From Bacteroidaceae bacterium (GTDB taxonomy: Bacteria; Bacteroidota; Bacteroidia; Bacteroidales; Bacteroidaceae), in NCBI GenBank assembly GCA_017442185.1, contig JAFSAT010000044.1:22798-86797 (forward strand): a DNA stretch of 64,000 nucleotides. The letters are read 5' to 3'. Positions 35,639 to 46,000 of this stretch are shown here, one piece after another. Both the position numbers and the translations under genes were made by a program. The notes under the pieces were generated by a model that was given only the letters and a program-made list of their open reading frames with translations, searched no databases and was not told the origin of the DNA. The stretch's first letter is position 1; every line of letters begins with the position of its first letter.

Positions 35639-37351
35639 ATGAAAAGAATATCAAGCAATATATTGACTAAGTTTATCGGGCTTGTTCTATTTGTGGGATT
35701 TGTGGCTGCGTGCAGCGATTCCGACGATGATACCGATGTGCTCTTTTCGGTAGATAAGAATGATATTACAATTGCCGCCGAGGGGGGTGAAGAGGCTCTT
35801 GTTGTTGAGGCTTCGCACAAATGGGTGGCAACGGCATCGGAGCCCTGGATTATGGTCTCTCCGGCCAACGGCATCGGCACTACCGAATGTACCGTAACGG
35901 TAGATTCGAGCCTTGTGAGCGGTATTCGTACAGCCATAGTGCAGATACTGTCGGAAACAGGCGAAACAGCCGAGGTTAAGGTGCGTCAAACGGGATTCGG
36001 AAAGGTTATAGTGATAGAAAAGCCCAAAGATGAGATTGCCGCCTCTGCCAAAAAGGAGGAGCGTTGCTACGAGGCCACAGTGACGGCAAATGTGCCTTTC
36101 TACATTGAGATTGAATATCCGGAAGGCAACGAAGAGTGGCTCAGTGCCGATGCAGTGGAGCTTGAACTTGACCGAGGTGCACGTCCACGCACCATTAAGG
36201 TTAATTTCAATTGGAAGATGAACACCCACCCCGAAGAGCGTGTGGCCCGTGTGCGCTTTCTCCCACTCGGTGAAGATGTCGAGCTCGATGCACCGGCTCT
36301 GCTCACACTTACTCAAAAGGCGGCAGTGCGTATCGAGGATAATCGACAGGGCGATTCCATTGCTCTGCTCACCATATTTGAACGCCTTAATTGCATGAGC
36401 GACCCATGGGAGACCGGTGAGAATATGCGCAATTGGCGAGATGTGACACTGTGGGAGGCTAATGATAAAGACCTTCCGTCTCCCGAAGCGGTGGGCCGTG
36501 TGCGCTCGGTGGAATTTTTTATGTTCAATACCGAGGAGTCTGTGCCTATGGAGATAAAATATCTCAAATATGTAGAGAGTCTCAGCGTTTCGAGTAACGT
36601 GAACACAATGCTCAAGAGTATAGACTTAGGCAGCGACATCTGTTCATTGAAATATTTGAAAAACCTCACACTCTTCTCCTATGGAATAGTATCGCTTCCC
36701 GACGATTTCAAGAATCTTGGTGCAACACTTGAGCGTCTCGACCTTAGTGCAAACAATCTTCCCGAGATACCCTCGGTGCTCACCAAAGAGAATTTTCCCA
36801 AGCTCAAGAGTATCAACCTTGTGGCAAACCGTCGCAGGAACACCATAGACATCCGTCGCAAAGAGGAATTTGAGGATGGCATCGGGTTGCACATACATAC
36901 GGCAAGCGATAATTCGCTTCGTCGTCTGCTGCTGTGGGATACTCTCGAGGAACTGCGCCTTTCCAACAATTATATCGAGGGCGAGCTTCCCGACTTTGTT
37001 CCCGGCGAAGAGGGCGTAGAGGCCTATACGCAGGCCGATGTGGATGCTTTTGGCGGTGATACAATACAATATCTTGCCGATAATAGAATACCTCGCATAC
37101 TGCCCAAGATGAAGTCGCTCTCCTTAAACCTTAATTTCTTTACAGGGAATCTTCCACAGTGGCTTCTCTATCATCCTTATCTGCTTGAGTGGTATCCCGA
37201 ACTGCTTATCTTTAATCAACAAGAGCAGGGGCGCAACTCCTTGGGCGAGATTGTGCGCTTCGATAATGCACCAAGCAGCTTCGAATACTATTATAATGTG
37301 TTTCCGGGGATGAGAGAAAAATATGAACTTAATGACGAGATTACAGAATAA
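35639..37351 (+). CDS. BACON-domain and leucine-rich-repeat surface lipoprotein
   Basis: 570 residues. Lipobox 'LFVGFVAACSDSDDDTD' (Cys about 25) with an acidic stretch after Cys. Residues about 36-120 are a BACON module ('TIAAEGGEEALVVEASHKWVATASEPWIMVSP', ending 'VKVRQTG'); a second, BACON-like module follows (about 130-232, ending 'LLTLTQKA'). Residues about 240-570 are LRR-like ('VESLSVSSNVN', 'LERLDLSANNLPEIP', 'LKSINLVANRR', 'LEELRLSNNYIEGELP', 'MKSLSLNLNFFTGNLP'). BACON modules are thought to bind carbohydrate or mucin; the LRR part points to a protein ligand. Starts 11 bases after the preceding LRR gene, and its stop overlaps the subtilisin start (TAATG). Confidence 0.8.
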   Translation: MKRISSNILTKFIGLVLFVGFVAACSDSDDDTDVLFSVDKNDITIAAEGGEEALVVEASHKWVATASEPWIMVSPANGIGTTECTVTVDSSLVSGIRTAIVQILSETGETAEVKVRQTGFGKVIVIEKPKDEIAASAKKEERCYEATVTANVPFYIEIEYPEGNEEWLSADAVELELDRGARPRTIKVNFNWKMNTHPEERVARVRFLPLGEDVELDAPALLTLTQKAAVRIEDNRQGDSIALLTIFERLNCMSDPWETGENMRNWRDVTLWEANDKDLPSPEAVGRVRSVEFFMFNTEESVPMEIKYLKYVESLSVSSNVNTMLKSIDLGSDICSLKYLKNLTLFSYGIVSLPDDFKNLGATLERLDLSANNLPEIPSVLTKENFPKLKSINLVANRRRNTIDIRRKEEFEDGIGLHIHTASDNSLRRLLLWDTLEELRLSNNYIEGELPDFVPGEEGVEAYTQADVDAFGGDTIQYLADNRIPRILPKMKSLSLNLNFFTGNLPQWLLYHPYLLEWYPELLIFNQQEQGRNSLGEIVRFDNAPSSFEYYYNVFPGMREKYELNDEITE

Positions 37352-39381
37352 TGAAACATATCATGAAAAGAGTATCATTATATGCGTTGTTGTTTATGCT
37401 TCTTGCTGCATCATGCACCGATGATGTCGCAGTGGCACCGCAACCCGAAGAGAATGTTGCAGCACAAGTGCCTGCCGATGCCATTGAGGGCGAAATTGTG
37501 ATAAAGTTTGTCCCGGAAATGACAGAAATCCTCGATAATATGTCGCGTATGCGCTCCGCGGGAGCGAGGGTTACACGTATGGGGATACCCACTACCGACG
37601 AAATTCTTTCGATATTGGGAGCATACAGCATAGAACGGGTTTTTCCAGTCGATAATAGAACCGAGGAGCGTACACGTGAGGCAGGCCTGCATCTGTGGTA
37701 TCAGGTGAAATTCAGTGAAGAGACAACGCTCGAAGAGGCTGTTAAGAGCTTATCCGCATTGGGCGAGGTGTCAAAAGTGCAGTGCAATCGCAAAATTTAT
37801 CGCTTGAGCAACAGGCAGCCACGTCCTATTGATACAGATGTTATGCGTGCTTCAAACGAAGGGTTCCTGTTTAACGACCCGGCTCTTTATCGTCAATGGG
37901 GATATATAAACCGAGGGGGTTATTCGTTTGAGCAGCCTTGGGCCAAGGCTGTGGCCGGATGTGATGTAGGCTGCGAAGAGGCATGGACAATGTGCACAGG
38001 CGATTCCTCCATTATTGTTGCAGTGATGGACGAGGGGGTTATGTATAATCATCCCGATCTCGCGGCAAATATATGGGTAAACGAGGGCGAGAAGCTTGGT
38101 GCAGATGAAGATGCCGATGGCAACGGCTACAAAGGCGACAGACACGGATATAATTTTGCCACCGACCGAGGATATATATCCACTACCGGTTCCAACGATA
38201 CAGGGCACGGTACACATGTTGCAGGAACAATAGCCGCCGTAAATAACAACGGAATGGGTGTGTGCGGCATTGCCGGCGGCAATGCCGCATCAGGCGAGGC
38301 CGGTGTAAAGATAATGTCCTGCCAAATATTTGACGATAACCGTACGGCAACTCTCACTCTCGAAGCAAAGGGTGTAAAATATGCTGCCGACAATGGCGCC
38401 ACTGTGTTACAGTGCAGTTGGGGCTACATGTCGCCCAATGCAAACCCCATTTTGGGTTATACTCCCGGGCCGGCCACCGAGGAGGAGTGGGAGGCCATGT
38501 ATCCGCTCGAAAAAGAGGCTTTTGATTATTTTGTGGCAAATGCGGGTTCGCCAAACGGTGTGATAGACGGCGGAGTGGTGGTGTTTGCGGCAGGTAACGA
38601 ATATGCCAATATGCCATCGTTCCCCGGGGCCTATTCCAAATTTATCTGTGTATCGGCTCTTGCCGCCGACTATACACCGGCCACATACACCGACTATGGA
38701 ACAGAGATAGACCTGTCGGCACCCGGTGGCGACGGAGATTATTATGGCGAGGTGGGGAATCCGGCAGATAACGAGGGTATGATATATTCGACAATAGTGA
38801 GCGAGGGTAAACCGTCCTATGGATATTACGAAGGCTCATCAATGGCCTGCCCTCATGTGTCGGGTGTTGCGGCGTTGGGACTTTCTTACGCAGCGAAATT
38901 GCGCCGCCACTTCAAGGCCGAGGAATTTATCTCTCTTATGTATGAGTCGGGTACCGAAATAGATTGCTACTTTAAGGGTGACAAACTGTCGCACTATAAT
39001 CACACCTCACCAGGTGCATCGGCCACAAAGAGCGATTTATCGCTGTATGTGGGTAAGATGGGACGACTTGTGAATGCCGGAGCATTGCTCAAGGCCATAG
39101 AGAGCGCAGGCAGCAACATGAAAATACCTAATCTCTATCTCTCTCCCGGCAACGAGAGTGTGATAAATCTGGAACGTTATTTTGCAGACGGAGAGAATCT
39201 GACCTACACCTGCCGTATTGCAGACAGCAGTGTGGCTGCAGCTGAAATTCAAGGTACACGCCTGCTGATAAAAGGACTTAAAGAGGGAACCACTATGCTT
39301 ACAGTTTCGGTGAGCAATGGCGAAGAACAGACTGTCGCAGTCACAGTGCGCGATAATGCAGCAGGTAACGGATGGTTATAA
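37351..39381 (+). CDS. S8 subtilisin-family serine protease lipoprotein
   Basis: 676 residues; start ATG 37351 overlaps the previous stop, with a second possible ATG four codons on. Lipobox 'FMLLAASCTDDVA' (Cys about 22) anchors it to a membrane. A fervidolysin-like propeptide spans about 40-160 ('EGEIVIKFVPEM', 'LGEVSKVQCNRKIYRLS'). The catalytic triad is complete: Asp in 'VAVMDEGVMYNHPDL' (about 226), His in 'DTGHGTHVAGTIAA' (about 288) and Ser in 'YEGSSMACPHVSGVAALG' (about 496). A C-terminal bacterial Ig-like (BIG2) domain follows (about 595-670). As the only enzyme in the SusCD cluster, it is the best evidence that the locus handles peptides or proteins. Confidence 0.92.
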   Translation: MKHIMKRVSLYALLFMLLAASCTDDVAVAPQPEENVAAQVPADAIEGEIVIKFVPEMTEILDNMSRMRSAGARVTRMGIPTTDEILSILGAYSIERVFPVDNRTEERTREAGLHLWYQVKFSEETTLEEAVKSLSALGEVSKVQCNRKIYRLSNRQPRPIDTDVMRASNEGFLFNDPALYRQWGYINRGGYSFEQPWAKAVAGCDVGCEEAWTMCTGDSSIIVAVMDEGVMYNHPDLAANIWVNEGEKLGADEDADGNGYKGDRHGYNFATDRGYISTTGSNDTGHGTHVAGTIAAVNNNGMGVCGIAGGNAASGEAGVKIMSCQIFDDNRTATLTLEAKGVKYAADNGATVLQCSWGYMSPNANPILGYTPGPATEEEWEAMYPLEKEAFDYFVANAGSPNGVIDGGVVVFAAGNEYANMPSFPGAYSKFICVSALAADYTPATYTDYGTEIDLSAPGGDGDYYGEVGNPADNEGMIYSTIVSEGKPSYGYYEGSSMACPHVSGVAALGLSYAAKLRRHFKAEEFISLMYESGTEIDCYFKGDKLSHYNHTSPGASATKSDLSLYVGKMGRLVNAGALLKAIESAGSNMKIPNLYLSPGNESVINLERYFADGENLTYTCRIADSSVAAAEIQGTRLLIKGLKEGTTMLTVSVSNGEEQTVAVTVRDNAAGNGWL

Positions 39382-39393
39382 GAGTGTGATATA

Positions 39394-40203
39394 ATGAAGC
39401 GACATCTATATATGCTCCTGATTTTGCTGTGTTGCACGGTGTTTGCATCTGCACAGCACAAGCGTCTCTCAAAATCGGTGATTGACTCGTTGCAGCGTAT
39501 GCGCCGAATGGAAGGCTCAGTGGGAGCATTGCGCTTCAAACAGTATGAGCATGACATGGGTGCTATGTTCGAGAGTGACACTGCACGCACTGTGAGATTC
39601 CCGTTCTGTAATTCAGGTGACAATGACGTAACCATTCTGAAAGTGACAACAACCTGCGGATGCGCCGTTGCATCATACAGCAGGCAGCCCGTAGCCCCGG
39701 GCGACAGCGGCGTTGTGAGCATCACATTTTCCCCTCGCGGAAAAGCAGGCACGGTAGATGCCGATGCTTTTGTATACACAGATACCGTTACCGACACCCC
39801 GTCGGCCCATCTTCTTCTCAGAGGAAATGTAATAGGAAGCGACGAATGGGATTATCTGCCTGTGCAGATGGGAACCCTTAGGCTTAAGAGCTCATCGGTT
39901 CGTTTCGATATCTCTCGTAAAGGTGTATATGTCGAGCGTATAGTTTGCGCAAATGTCGGTATAAAACCGTTGGAACTTAAATCTGCTATATTGCCATCAT
40001 TTATGACTTTTAGAACCGAACCTGCCATTTTGCAACCGGGTGAAGAGGGTGATATTGTGATAACGGCAAATGTTGCTCCCATGCAGTTCGACGATGCCTG
40101 TAACAGACACTTCAAAATTGTGCTCGAAGGGGTTGAATGTCGTCCGTCACAGCGCACAATAAATGTTGAAATTGCATATACGCAAAAAAGAACAGAAAGA
40201 TAA
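39394..40203 (+). CDS. Exported DUF1573 protein
   Basis: 269 residues with a signal peptide (about 1-20, 'MLLILLCCTVFASAQ'). The central domain carries the DUF1573 hallmark 'ILKVTTTCGCAVASYSRQPVAPGDSGVVSITFSP' split around CGC (about 89-91), an Ig-like/ASPM-SPD2-Hydin-type beta sandwich; a second Ig-like region follows (about 155-265). In this phylum DUF1573 proteins are common accessory periplasmic or surface proteins of unknown role. Thirteen bases after the protease gene. Confidence 0.85.
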   Translation: MKRHLYMLLILLCCTVFASAQHKRLSKSVIDSLQRMRRMEGSVGALRFKQYEHDMGAMFESDTARTVRFPFCNSGDNDVTILKVTTTCGCAVASYSRQPVAPGDSGVVSITFSPRGKAGTVDADAFVYTDTVTDTPSAHLLLRGNVIGSDEWDYLPVQMGTLRLKSSSVRFDISRKGVYVERIVCANVGIKPLELKSAILPSFMTFRTEPAILQPGEEGDIVITANVAPMQFDDACNRHFKIVLEGVECRPSQRTINVEIAYTQKRTER

Positions 40204-40217
40204 AAACAGGAAAAAAG

Positions 40218-40706
40218 ATGGATATTAAAACAATTTTCAGACTTATGGCACTGATTGTGCTTACATTGTGTATTCAAGGATGCTCAGACGATGAAGATAA
40301 GTATGTAGAGCCCCCTCTTGCCGTAACCCCGGCAAACATAGCCGGAGCATGGCAACTGACGCAATGGAACAGTGCTCCTCTTGCCGAGGGTACATACTGT
40401 TACATTATTTTTAATCGTCGCGAACGTACTTATGCAATGTATCAAAAGTTCGACTCTATGTACGCACGCTGTATCACAGGAACATACTCAATAGAGGAAA
40501 ATAGCGATTCGGAATATATCATAAGCGGTACTTACGATTATGGTCGAGGTAATTGGAATAATTCATACATTGTGACAGAGCTTTATGCTCATGGCTCAAT
40601 GGTGTGGACTGCAAAAGAAGACAAAACCGATGTCTCCGTTTACAAACGTTGCGACAGTGTACCGCAGGATATCATAGATGAAGCACGAATAGTGTCTGAT
40701 AAATAA
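40218..40706 (+). CDS. Lipocalin-like surface lipoprotein
   Basis: 162 residues. Lipobox 'VLTLCIQGCSDDEDKY' (Cys about 22) with the acidic export-type signal. The mature part opens 'NIAGAWQLTQWNSAPL', the typical G-x-W start of lipocalin-like domains, followed by alternating beta strands ('TYCYIIFNRRERTYAMYQ', 'TGTYSIEENSDSEYIISGTYDYG'). A small-molecule-binding barrel is plausible but unproven. Last gene of the SusCD cluster; 14 bases after the DUF1573 gene. An AT-rich weak hairpin (AAAAGAGA 40707-40714 with TCTCTTTT 40743-40750) follows the stop and may end the operon. Confidence 0.7.
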   Translation: MDIKTIFRLMALIVLTLCIQGCSDDEDKYVEPPLAVTPANIAGAWQLTQWNSAPLAEGTYCYIIFNRRERTYAMYQKFDSMYARCITGTYSIEENSDSEYIISGTYDYGRGNWNNSYIVTELYAHGSMVWTAKEDKTDVSVYKRCDSVPQDIIDEARIVSDK

Positions 40707-40766
40707 AAAAGAGAATATAAATACTAAAAAAAACAAATAATATCTCTTTTATTGGAACTATTTTGT

Positions 40767-40812
40767 TAATTTTGCAACGACATTTACCCGAAAAGGGGGT
40801 TCCTCCTCTTTT
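40767..40812 (+). promoter_or_regulatory. rho promoter -7 element and leader hairpin
   Basis: TAATTTTG at 40767-40774 matches TAnnTTTG exactly; a -33 TTG is not at the usual spacing. About 16 bases downstream a 9-bp stem (40791-40799 with 40804-40812, two G-U pairs, 4-base loop) is followed by a T and TATC, giving a weak attenuator-like shape about 80 bases before the rho start codon. Autogenous control of rho is known in other bacteria; here it is only a possibility. Confidence 0.45.
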
Positions 40813-40894
40813 TATCAAAATTTTATCTTTATATTTTACAGATTAAAAATTGTGGAATGTACAGTGTCGTATATCATCCGCATAATCATAATTT

Positions 40895-42916
40895 ATGTAT
40901 CATATTGAACAACTTAGAGGCAAAGAACTGCAAGAATTGCAGACAATTGCCACAGAATTGGGAATCAAAGGCGTAGGATCGCTCGAACGTGACACTCTTA
41001 TCTATCGAATCCTTGACGGTCAGGCACTGCAACGCAGTCAGGCCGGTACTCCTGCGGTAATAAAAGAAGAGAATCGAATGAACCGTCGCGGAAACAGACG
41101 AAATCGCATTCAAACAGAGTCGGCAGCAAAGGTATATACGGCCACAGGGGATAAAGCACAGAAACTCGACAAGAATGAGCTTAAGAGACAGGAGGATGTG
41201 AAACCTGTTTCAGAAGAGGTGTCACCGACAGAGGTCGGAGCACCCGCACCGATTGCCAACGGCGGTTCTGTTCAGCAAGAGGCCCCGGCTCCTAAAAAAC
41301 GCGGCCGCAAGCCAAAGGCAAAAAACACAGCAGCCGAACCGGCAGAGGCGCCGACAGTCGTTGAAACAGTTCCCGAAGAGGTAAAATCAGAAGAGGTGGC
41401 AACGGCAGATACAGCTACGGCACAAGCTCCGGCCCCCAAGAAACGCGGTCGTAAGCCAAAAGCAAAGGTCGAGGCACAAGAGAATAAAGAAACAATCGAC
41501 CAGGCTGCGGAGACCTCCTCACAGGAAAAGCCCATAGAACAAGAACAAAAAAACGAAGATACAACAGCTGAAGCAACAGTTTCAACCGAAGAGACACTTG
41601 GCGAGGGATTCGTGGCCATCGAAAATTTGCCGGCCGAGAAAAGCGAAATTCCGGCAGGGCTGATAGACCGCTTCGAGAAACGTGCCAACAACATGCAGCA
41701 GGGTCAGCAACGCTTCGAGCGTCAAGCACGCAAGCAACAACGCTACGAGCAACGCGGCAAAGAGGTTGAAGCAACGGAGCAACCCCGTCAGTATGACTTT
41801 GCAGATATCTTGCACGTCGAGGGTGTGCTTGAAACAATGCCCGACAATTACGGCTTTCTTCGCTCGTCCGATTATAACTATCTCGCTTCGCCCGACGACG
41901 TATATGTGTCTCAGAATCAGATAAAGCTCTACGGACTGAAGACAGGCGACGTGGTAGAGGGTATCATACGACCGGCAGGCGCAGGAGAAAAATATTTCCC
42001 CCTTGTAAAAGTAAACAGAATAAACGGTCTTGCTCCCGAACTTGTGCGCGACCGTGTCTCATTCGACAATCTCACCCCTCTTTTTCCCGAAGAAAAATTT
42101 ACGCTGTGCAGTGGCAGTTACGACAGTCTCTCGGCAAGAGTGGTAGATATGTTCTCCCCGATAGGAAAAGGTCAGCGCGGTCTTATAGTGGCACAGCCAA
42201 AAACCGGTAAGACAATGCTGCTGAAGGATATTGCTAATGCAATTGCCGCCAATCACCCCGAGGCATATATGATAATGTTGCTCATTGACGAGCGTCCCGA
42301 AGAGGTTACAGACATGGCGCGAAGTGTAAATGCCGAGGTAATTGCATCTACATTCGACGAACCGGCCGAACGTCACGTGAAAATAGCGGGTATTGTGCTT
42401 GAGCGTGCAAAGCGCATGGTTGAGTGTGGCCACGATGTGGTTATTTTTCTCGACTCGATAACACGTCTGGCACGTGCATATAATACTGTGTCGCCCGCAT
42501 CGGGTAAAGTGCTCTCGGGCGGTGTGGATGCCAACGCCCTGCACAAGCCCAAACGCTTCTTCGGCGCAGCACGAAATATCGAGAATGGCGGCTCTCTTAC
42601 TATAATTGCAACAGCATTGATTGACACAGGTTCCAAGATGGACGAAGTGATATTCGAGGAATTTAAAGGTACAGGAAATATGGAATTGCAACTCGATCGT
42701 ACACTGAGCAACAAGCGCATATTCCCTGCTGTGAATATCATTGCATCAAGCACACGTCGCGACGATTTATTGCACGATAAGACAACACTCGACAGAATGT
42801 GGATTCTACGTAAGTATCTCGCAGATATGACGTCGCTCGAAGCTATGGAATTTGTAAAAGACCGTCTCGAAAAAACAAAAGACAATGAAGAATTCTTGCT
42901 TAGCATGAATTCCTGA
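40895..42916 (+). CDS. rho: Rho, transcription termination factor with long disordered insertion
   Basis: 673 residues, against about 420 in E. coli. Order: Rho N-terminal helical domain (about 1-45, '[20 protein letters not shown]'); a low-complexity, charged insertion (about 50-290) containing two copies of '[12 protein letters not shown]' (about 131-143 and 179-191), each an AT-hook-like RGRKPK motif, and a Gln/Arg-rich end ('[20 protein letters not shown]'); the RNA-binding cold-shock-type domain ('[20 protein letters not shown]', about 311-330); and the hexameric RNA helicase with Walker A '[10 protein letters not shown]' (about 434-443), Walker B '[13 protein letters not shown]' (about 515-527) and the Q/R-loop region '[13 protein letters not shown]'. 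Disordered inserts in Bacteroides Rho have been reported to drive phase separation. Monocistronic. Confidence 0.97.
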   Translation: MYHIEQLRGKELQELQTIATELGIKGVGSLERDTLIYRILDGQALQRSQAGTPAVIKEENRMNRRGNRRNRIQTESAAKVYTATGDKAQKLDKNELKRQEDVKPVSEEVSPTEVGAPAPIANGGSVQQEAPAPKKRGRKPKAKNTAAEPAEAPTVVETVPEEVKSEEVATADTATAQAPAPKKRGRKPKAKVEAQENKETIDQAAETSSQEKPIEQEQKNEDTTAEATVSTEETLGEGFVAIENLPAEKSEIPAGLIDRFEKRANNMQQGQQRFERQARKQQRYEQRGKEVEATEQPRQYDFADILHVEGVLETMPDNYGFLRSSDYNYLASPDDVYVSQNQIKLYGLKTGDVVEGIIRPAGAGEKYFPLVKVNRINGLAPELVRDRVSFDNLTPLFPEEKFTLCSGSYDSLSARVVDMFSPIGKGQRGLIVAQPKTGKTMLLKDIANAIAANHPEAYMIMLLIDERPEEVTDMARSVNAEVIASTFDEPAERHVKIAGIVLERAKRMVECGHDVVIFLDSITRLARAYNTVSPASGKVLSGGVDANALHKPKRFFGAARNIENGGSLTIIATALIDTGSKMDEVIFEEFKGTGNMELQLDRTLSNKRIFPAVNIIASSTRRDDLLHDKTTLDRMWILRKYLADMTSLEAMEFVKDRLEKTKDNEEFLLSMNS

Positions 42917-42926
42917 AAATATCAAT

Positions 42927-42976
42927 TAAAATCATGAAGCACGATGCACATTGGTGCATCGTGCTTCATGATTTTA
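42927..42976 (+). terminator. Rho-independent terminator after rho
   Basis: Perfect 23-bp arms (42927-42949 and 42954-42976) around a 4-base loop, starting 11 bases after the rho stop. The AT-rich outer end gives ATTTTATAT downstream on the plus strand. It is among the longest perfect hairpins in the window. Confidence 0.85.
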
Positions 42977-43021
42977 TATCTCTTATCCCGGCCGGTTGCT
43001 AAAATTTATTAATTATTGTGG

Positions 43022-43050
43022 TTGCAAATGAATAATATTCACTAACTTTG
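43022..43050 (+). promoter_or_regulatory. Promoter of the GH20-GH33 gene
   Basis: TTG at 43022-43024, an 18-base spacer and TAACTTTG at 43043-43050 match the Bacteroidetes consensus. Transcription would begin near 43057, about 39 bases before the ATG at 43096. No regulatory repeats are obvious, so expression may be constitutive. Confidence 0.7.
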
Positions 43051-43095
43051 CAAAGTCCGAATCAAAATTGCAACTAATCTATATATAAATCAATA

Positions 43096-46000
43096 ATGAA
43101 AAAAATGTTTATCCTGTTGACAACAGCGATGCTGTTGTCAATGTCGGCTATGGCCAAGGTGGATCACCTGCTGCCAAAACCGCAGAGTGTGACGGTTACA
43201 GAGGGTAGTTTCGCTCTTAATCGTGCTGTTAAAATTTCCGATTCTTTTGAGTGTGTGCATTTGCGCAATGTGTTAAAGGAGATCGGGTGTACTACATCGG
43301 ATGATGCTGCGGCTACAGTTACTGTAACTAAAGTTAATGCTATCGACGGTGCTCATGATTATGAACTTTATGGTTACGATAATGAGGCCTATACACTTAC
43401 CATCACAGCCGATGCAATAGATATTGAGGCTGTAACCGCAACGGGTGTCATTCGTGCCGCTCAGACAATTGCACAACTTGCCGAAGGCTGGGACGGAACA
43501 GCAGCTCTTCAACAGGTGAGCATTAAAGATTGGCCGGCATTCAAACTGCGCGGTTACATGCACGACGTAGGTCGTTCGTTTGTAAGTGTCGAGACACTGA
43601 AAAAACATATCGACCTTTTGTCGCGTTTCAAAGTGAATACATTCCATTGGCACATGACCGAGAATCAGGCTTGGCGCTTTCAAGTGAATGCCTATCCCAA
43701 GCTTACTCAGTCGGAGTATATGACACGCTTCCCCGGACAATTCTACACACAAGCAGAATGTACCGAGGTTGAGGCATACGCTGCGGAGCGCGGAGTGATT
43801 GTGATTCCCGAGATAGACCTTCCCGGACACAGTGCCGCCTTTGAGCGTGCCATGGGATATGGCATGCAGACTGACGAGGGAAAGGCTGCGCTTAAGGTTA
43901 TCCTCGCCGAACTGACCGAGGCTTTCCCTCTTGCACCCTATATACATATCGGTGCCGACGAGCAAGAGACCACCGAGGCCTATCTTGACGAAATGGTGGG
44001 CTATGTACGCGAAACGCTCGGACGCAAGTGTGCCGTGTGGAATCCTATCAGAGGTGTCGCTGTCAGCGCAATAGATGCCGAACTTACACAAATGTGGGGC
44101 ACTTTGGGCATTGCAGTGAGTGGCAAGGCTAATATCGACTGCCGCTACAACTACACCAACCACTTTGATGTGTTTGCCGACCTTGTAGGTATATATAAGA
44201 GCAATATCTACTACGAGCAGCAGGGTAACGCAACAGTGGCTGGCACAATATCGGGATGTTGGAACGACCGCAAGCTCGAAACAGAGGATGACATTGTAGA
44301 GCAAAATAACTTTTATGCCAACGTTATTGCATCGAGCTGTCGCGCGTGGATGGGAGGCGGTAAGCAATATATCGACAATTGCACAAATGGCGGCACCAAC
44401 GGTGGCGGCGGTGTGATGCTTCCCAACAGTGGCGACGAGTATGACGACTTCGCAGATTGGGAGCGTCGTTTCCTCTTCCACAAAGCACACAGTCTTAAAG
44501 ACGAGCTTATCCCCTACGTTAAACAGACAAATGTACGTTGGCGCATCAGCGATGCTTTTAACAATGGTGGCGATGTCTCTAAAGTGTTCCCTCCCGAAGA
44601 GCAAAAAGATGCCGATAAATTGCCCGACCAATTTACATACGAAGGAGCTACATATAACACAGGAATCGCAACAGGCGCAGGAATATATTTGCGTCACACC
44701 TGGGGGCAGAGTATTATAAATGCTTATTATAAAAATCCTGCATACGACCAGACTGCGTATGCCTGGACATACGTCTATTCGCCCGAGGAGCAAACCGTAG
44801 GTGCTCTTATAGAATTTCAAAATTACAGCCGCAGCGAGCTTGATGCTGTTCCCGCTGCCGGAGAATGGGACCTCTATGGTTCAAAAATATGGGTGAACGG
44901 AGCCGAAATTCCTGCACCCTCATACGAAAATACAGGAGTGTCACTCAGCAGTAAAGAGGTTACACAGAAGAACGAAAATTTCCCTGCACGCGAGCCTGTG
45001 TCAATATCTCTTAAAAAGGGTTGGAACAAGGTGTTCTTGAAACTTCCTTATATAAATGCAGCCTATCGTCTCGACAAATGGATGTTCACATTTGTCCTTA
45101 CCGATGCTGATGGCAAAAACGCCGTAGACGGGCTTATCTATTCTCCCAATCAGTGTATGGACGATGCAGCCGAGCAGGTGGCTGCAAAGATAAGCGAACT
45201 TAAGCGCGAGCGTTCCATATACATTGGCACAGAACCCGGAATGTGGCCCGAAAGTCTTGCCGAGGCTCTTGATGCAAAAATAGCAGAGGTTGAAGCAACC
45301 CTCTCAGAGAGTATGGACGCAACGGAGCGCGATGCTCAGCTTGAAGAGTTGGAGAGTGTACTTTCGACATTCAAGGCCCTCCCGACTGCCAATAATATGA
45401 TACAACCTCTCGAAGGAGCATACTACCGCATGTGTACTCCTTTGCGCGAAAATCGCTATCCTACATCAAGCGGTGCAAACACCGAAATTGTAGGAAACAC
45501 AACAGCCGATTCAAAGGCTTCTGTATGGTCGTTCGTTAAGCGTGGCGACAGCACATTCGACATTGTAAACCTTGCCGATGGAACATATATATCGCCGGCA
45601 AGCAGTTATAATACAGCACTAAAAAGCGTTGCAGCGCAGCCCAATGCAGGTTGGACAATAAAACCTGCCAAAACACCGGGGTTTGTGATAATTACCTCAG
45701 GCTCGGCACAGTTTAATCAAACAAACAACAGCACCCTGGGCTATAAAGTGTATAATTGGGGTGGAGGAAGCAATATTGATGACACCGGTTGTCAGTATAA
45801 ATTGATAGATGTAACGGAAACAATATCTCCCGAGGCCTTTGCCACATATACCGACATTGCCGATGCGACATATCCTTACGAAATTGATGCAACCACAGCA
45901 AGCCGAATCTTCGCTGCAAAGAATCTTACCATTGCTTTCGATGTTCAAACAAGCGCAACCACCGAAAACAACGAGCTTCTTATTGCAGCCTGCGACCCCA

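Noticed and set aside
43273..44820. 515-codon open frame on the minus strand inside the GH20 domain, and a 465-codon one at 45697-47094
   Set aside because: Cys/Ile-rich translations without any family motif, fully antisense to a frame with clear catalytic motifs; a product of codon bias.
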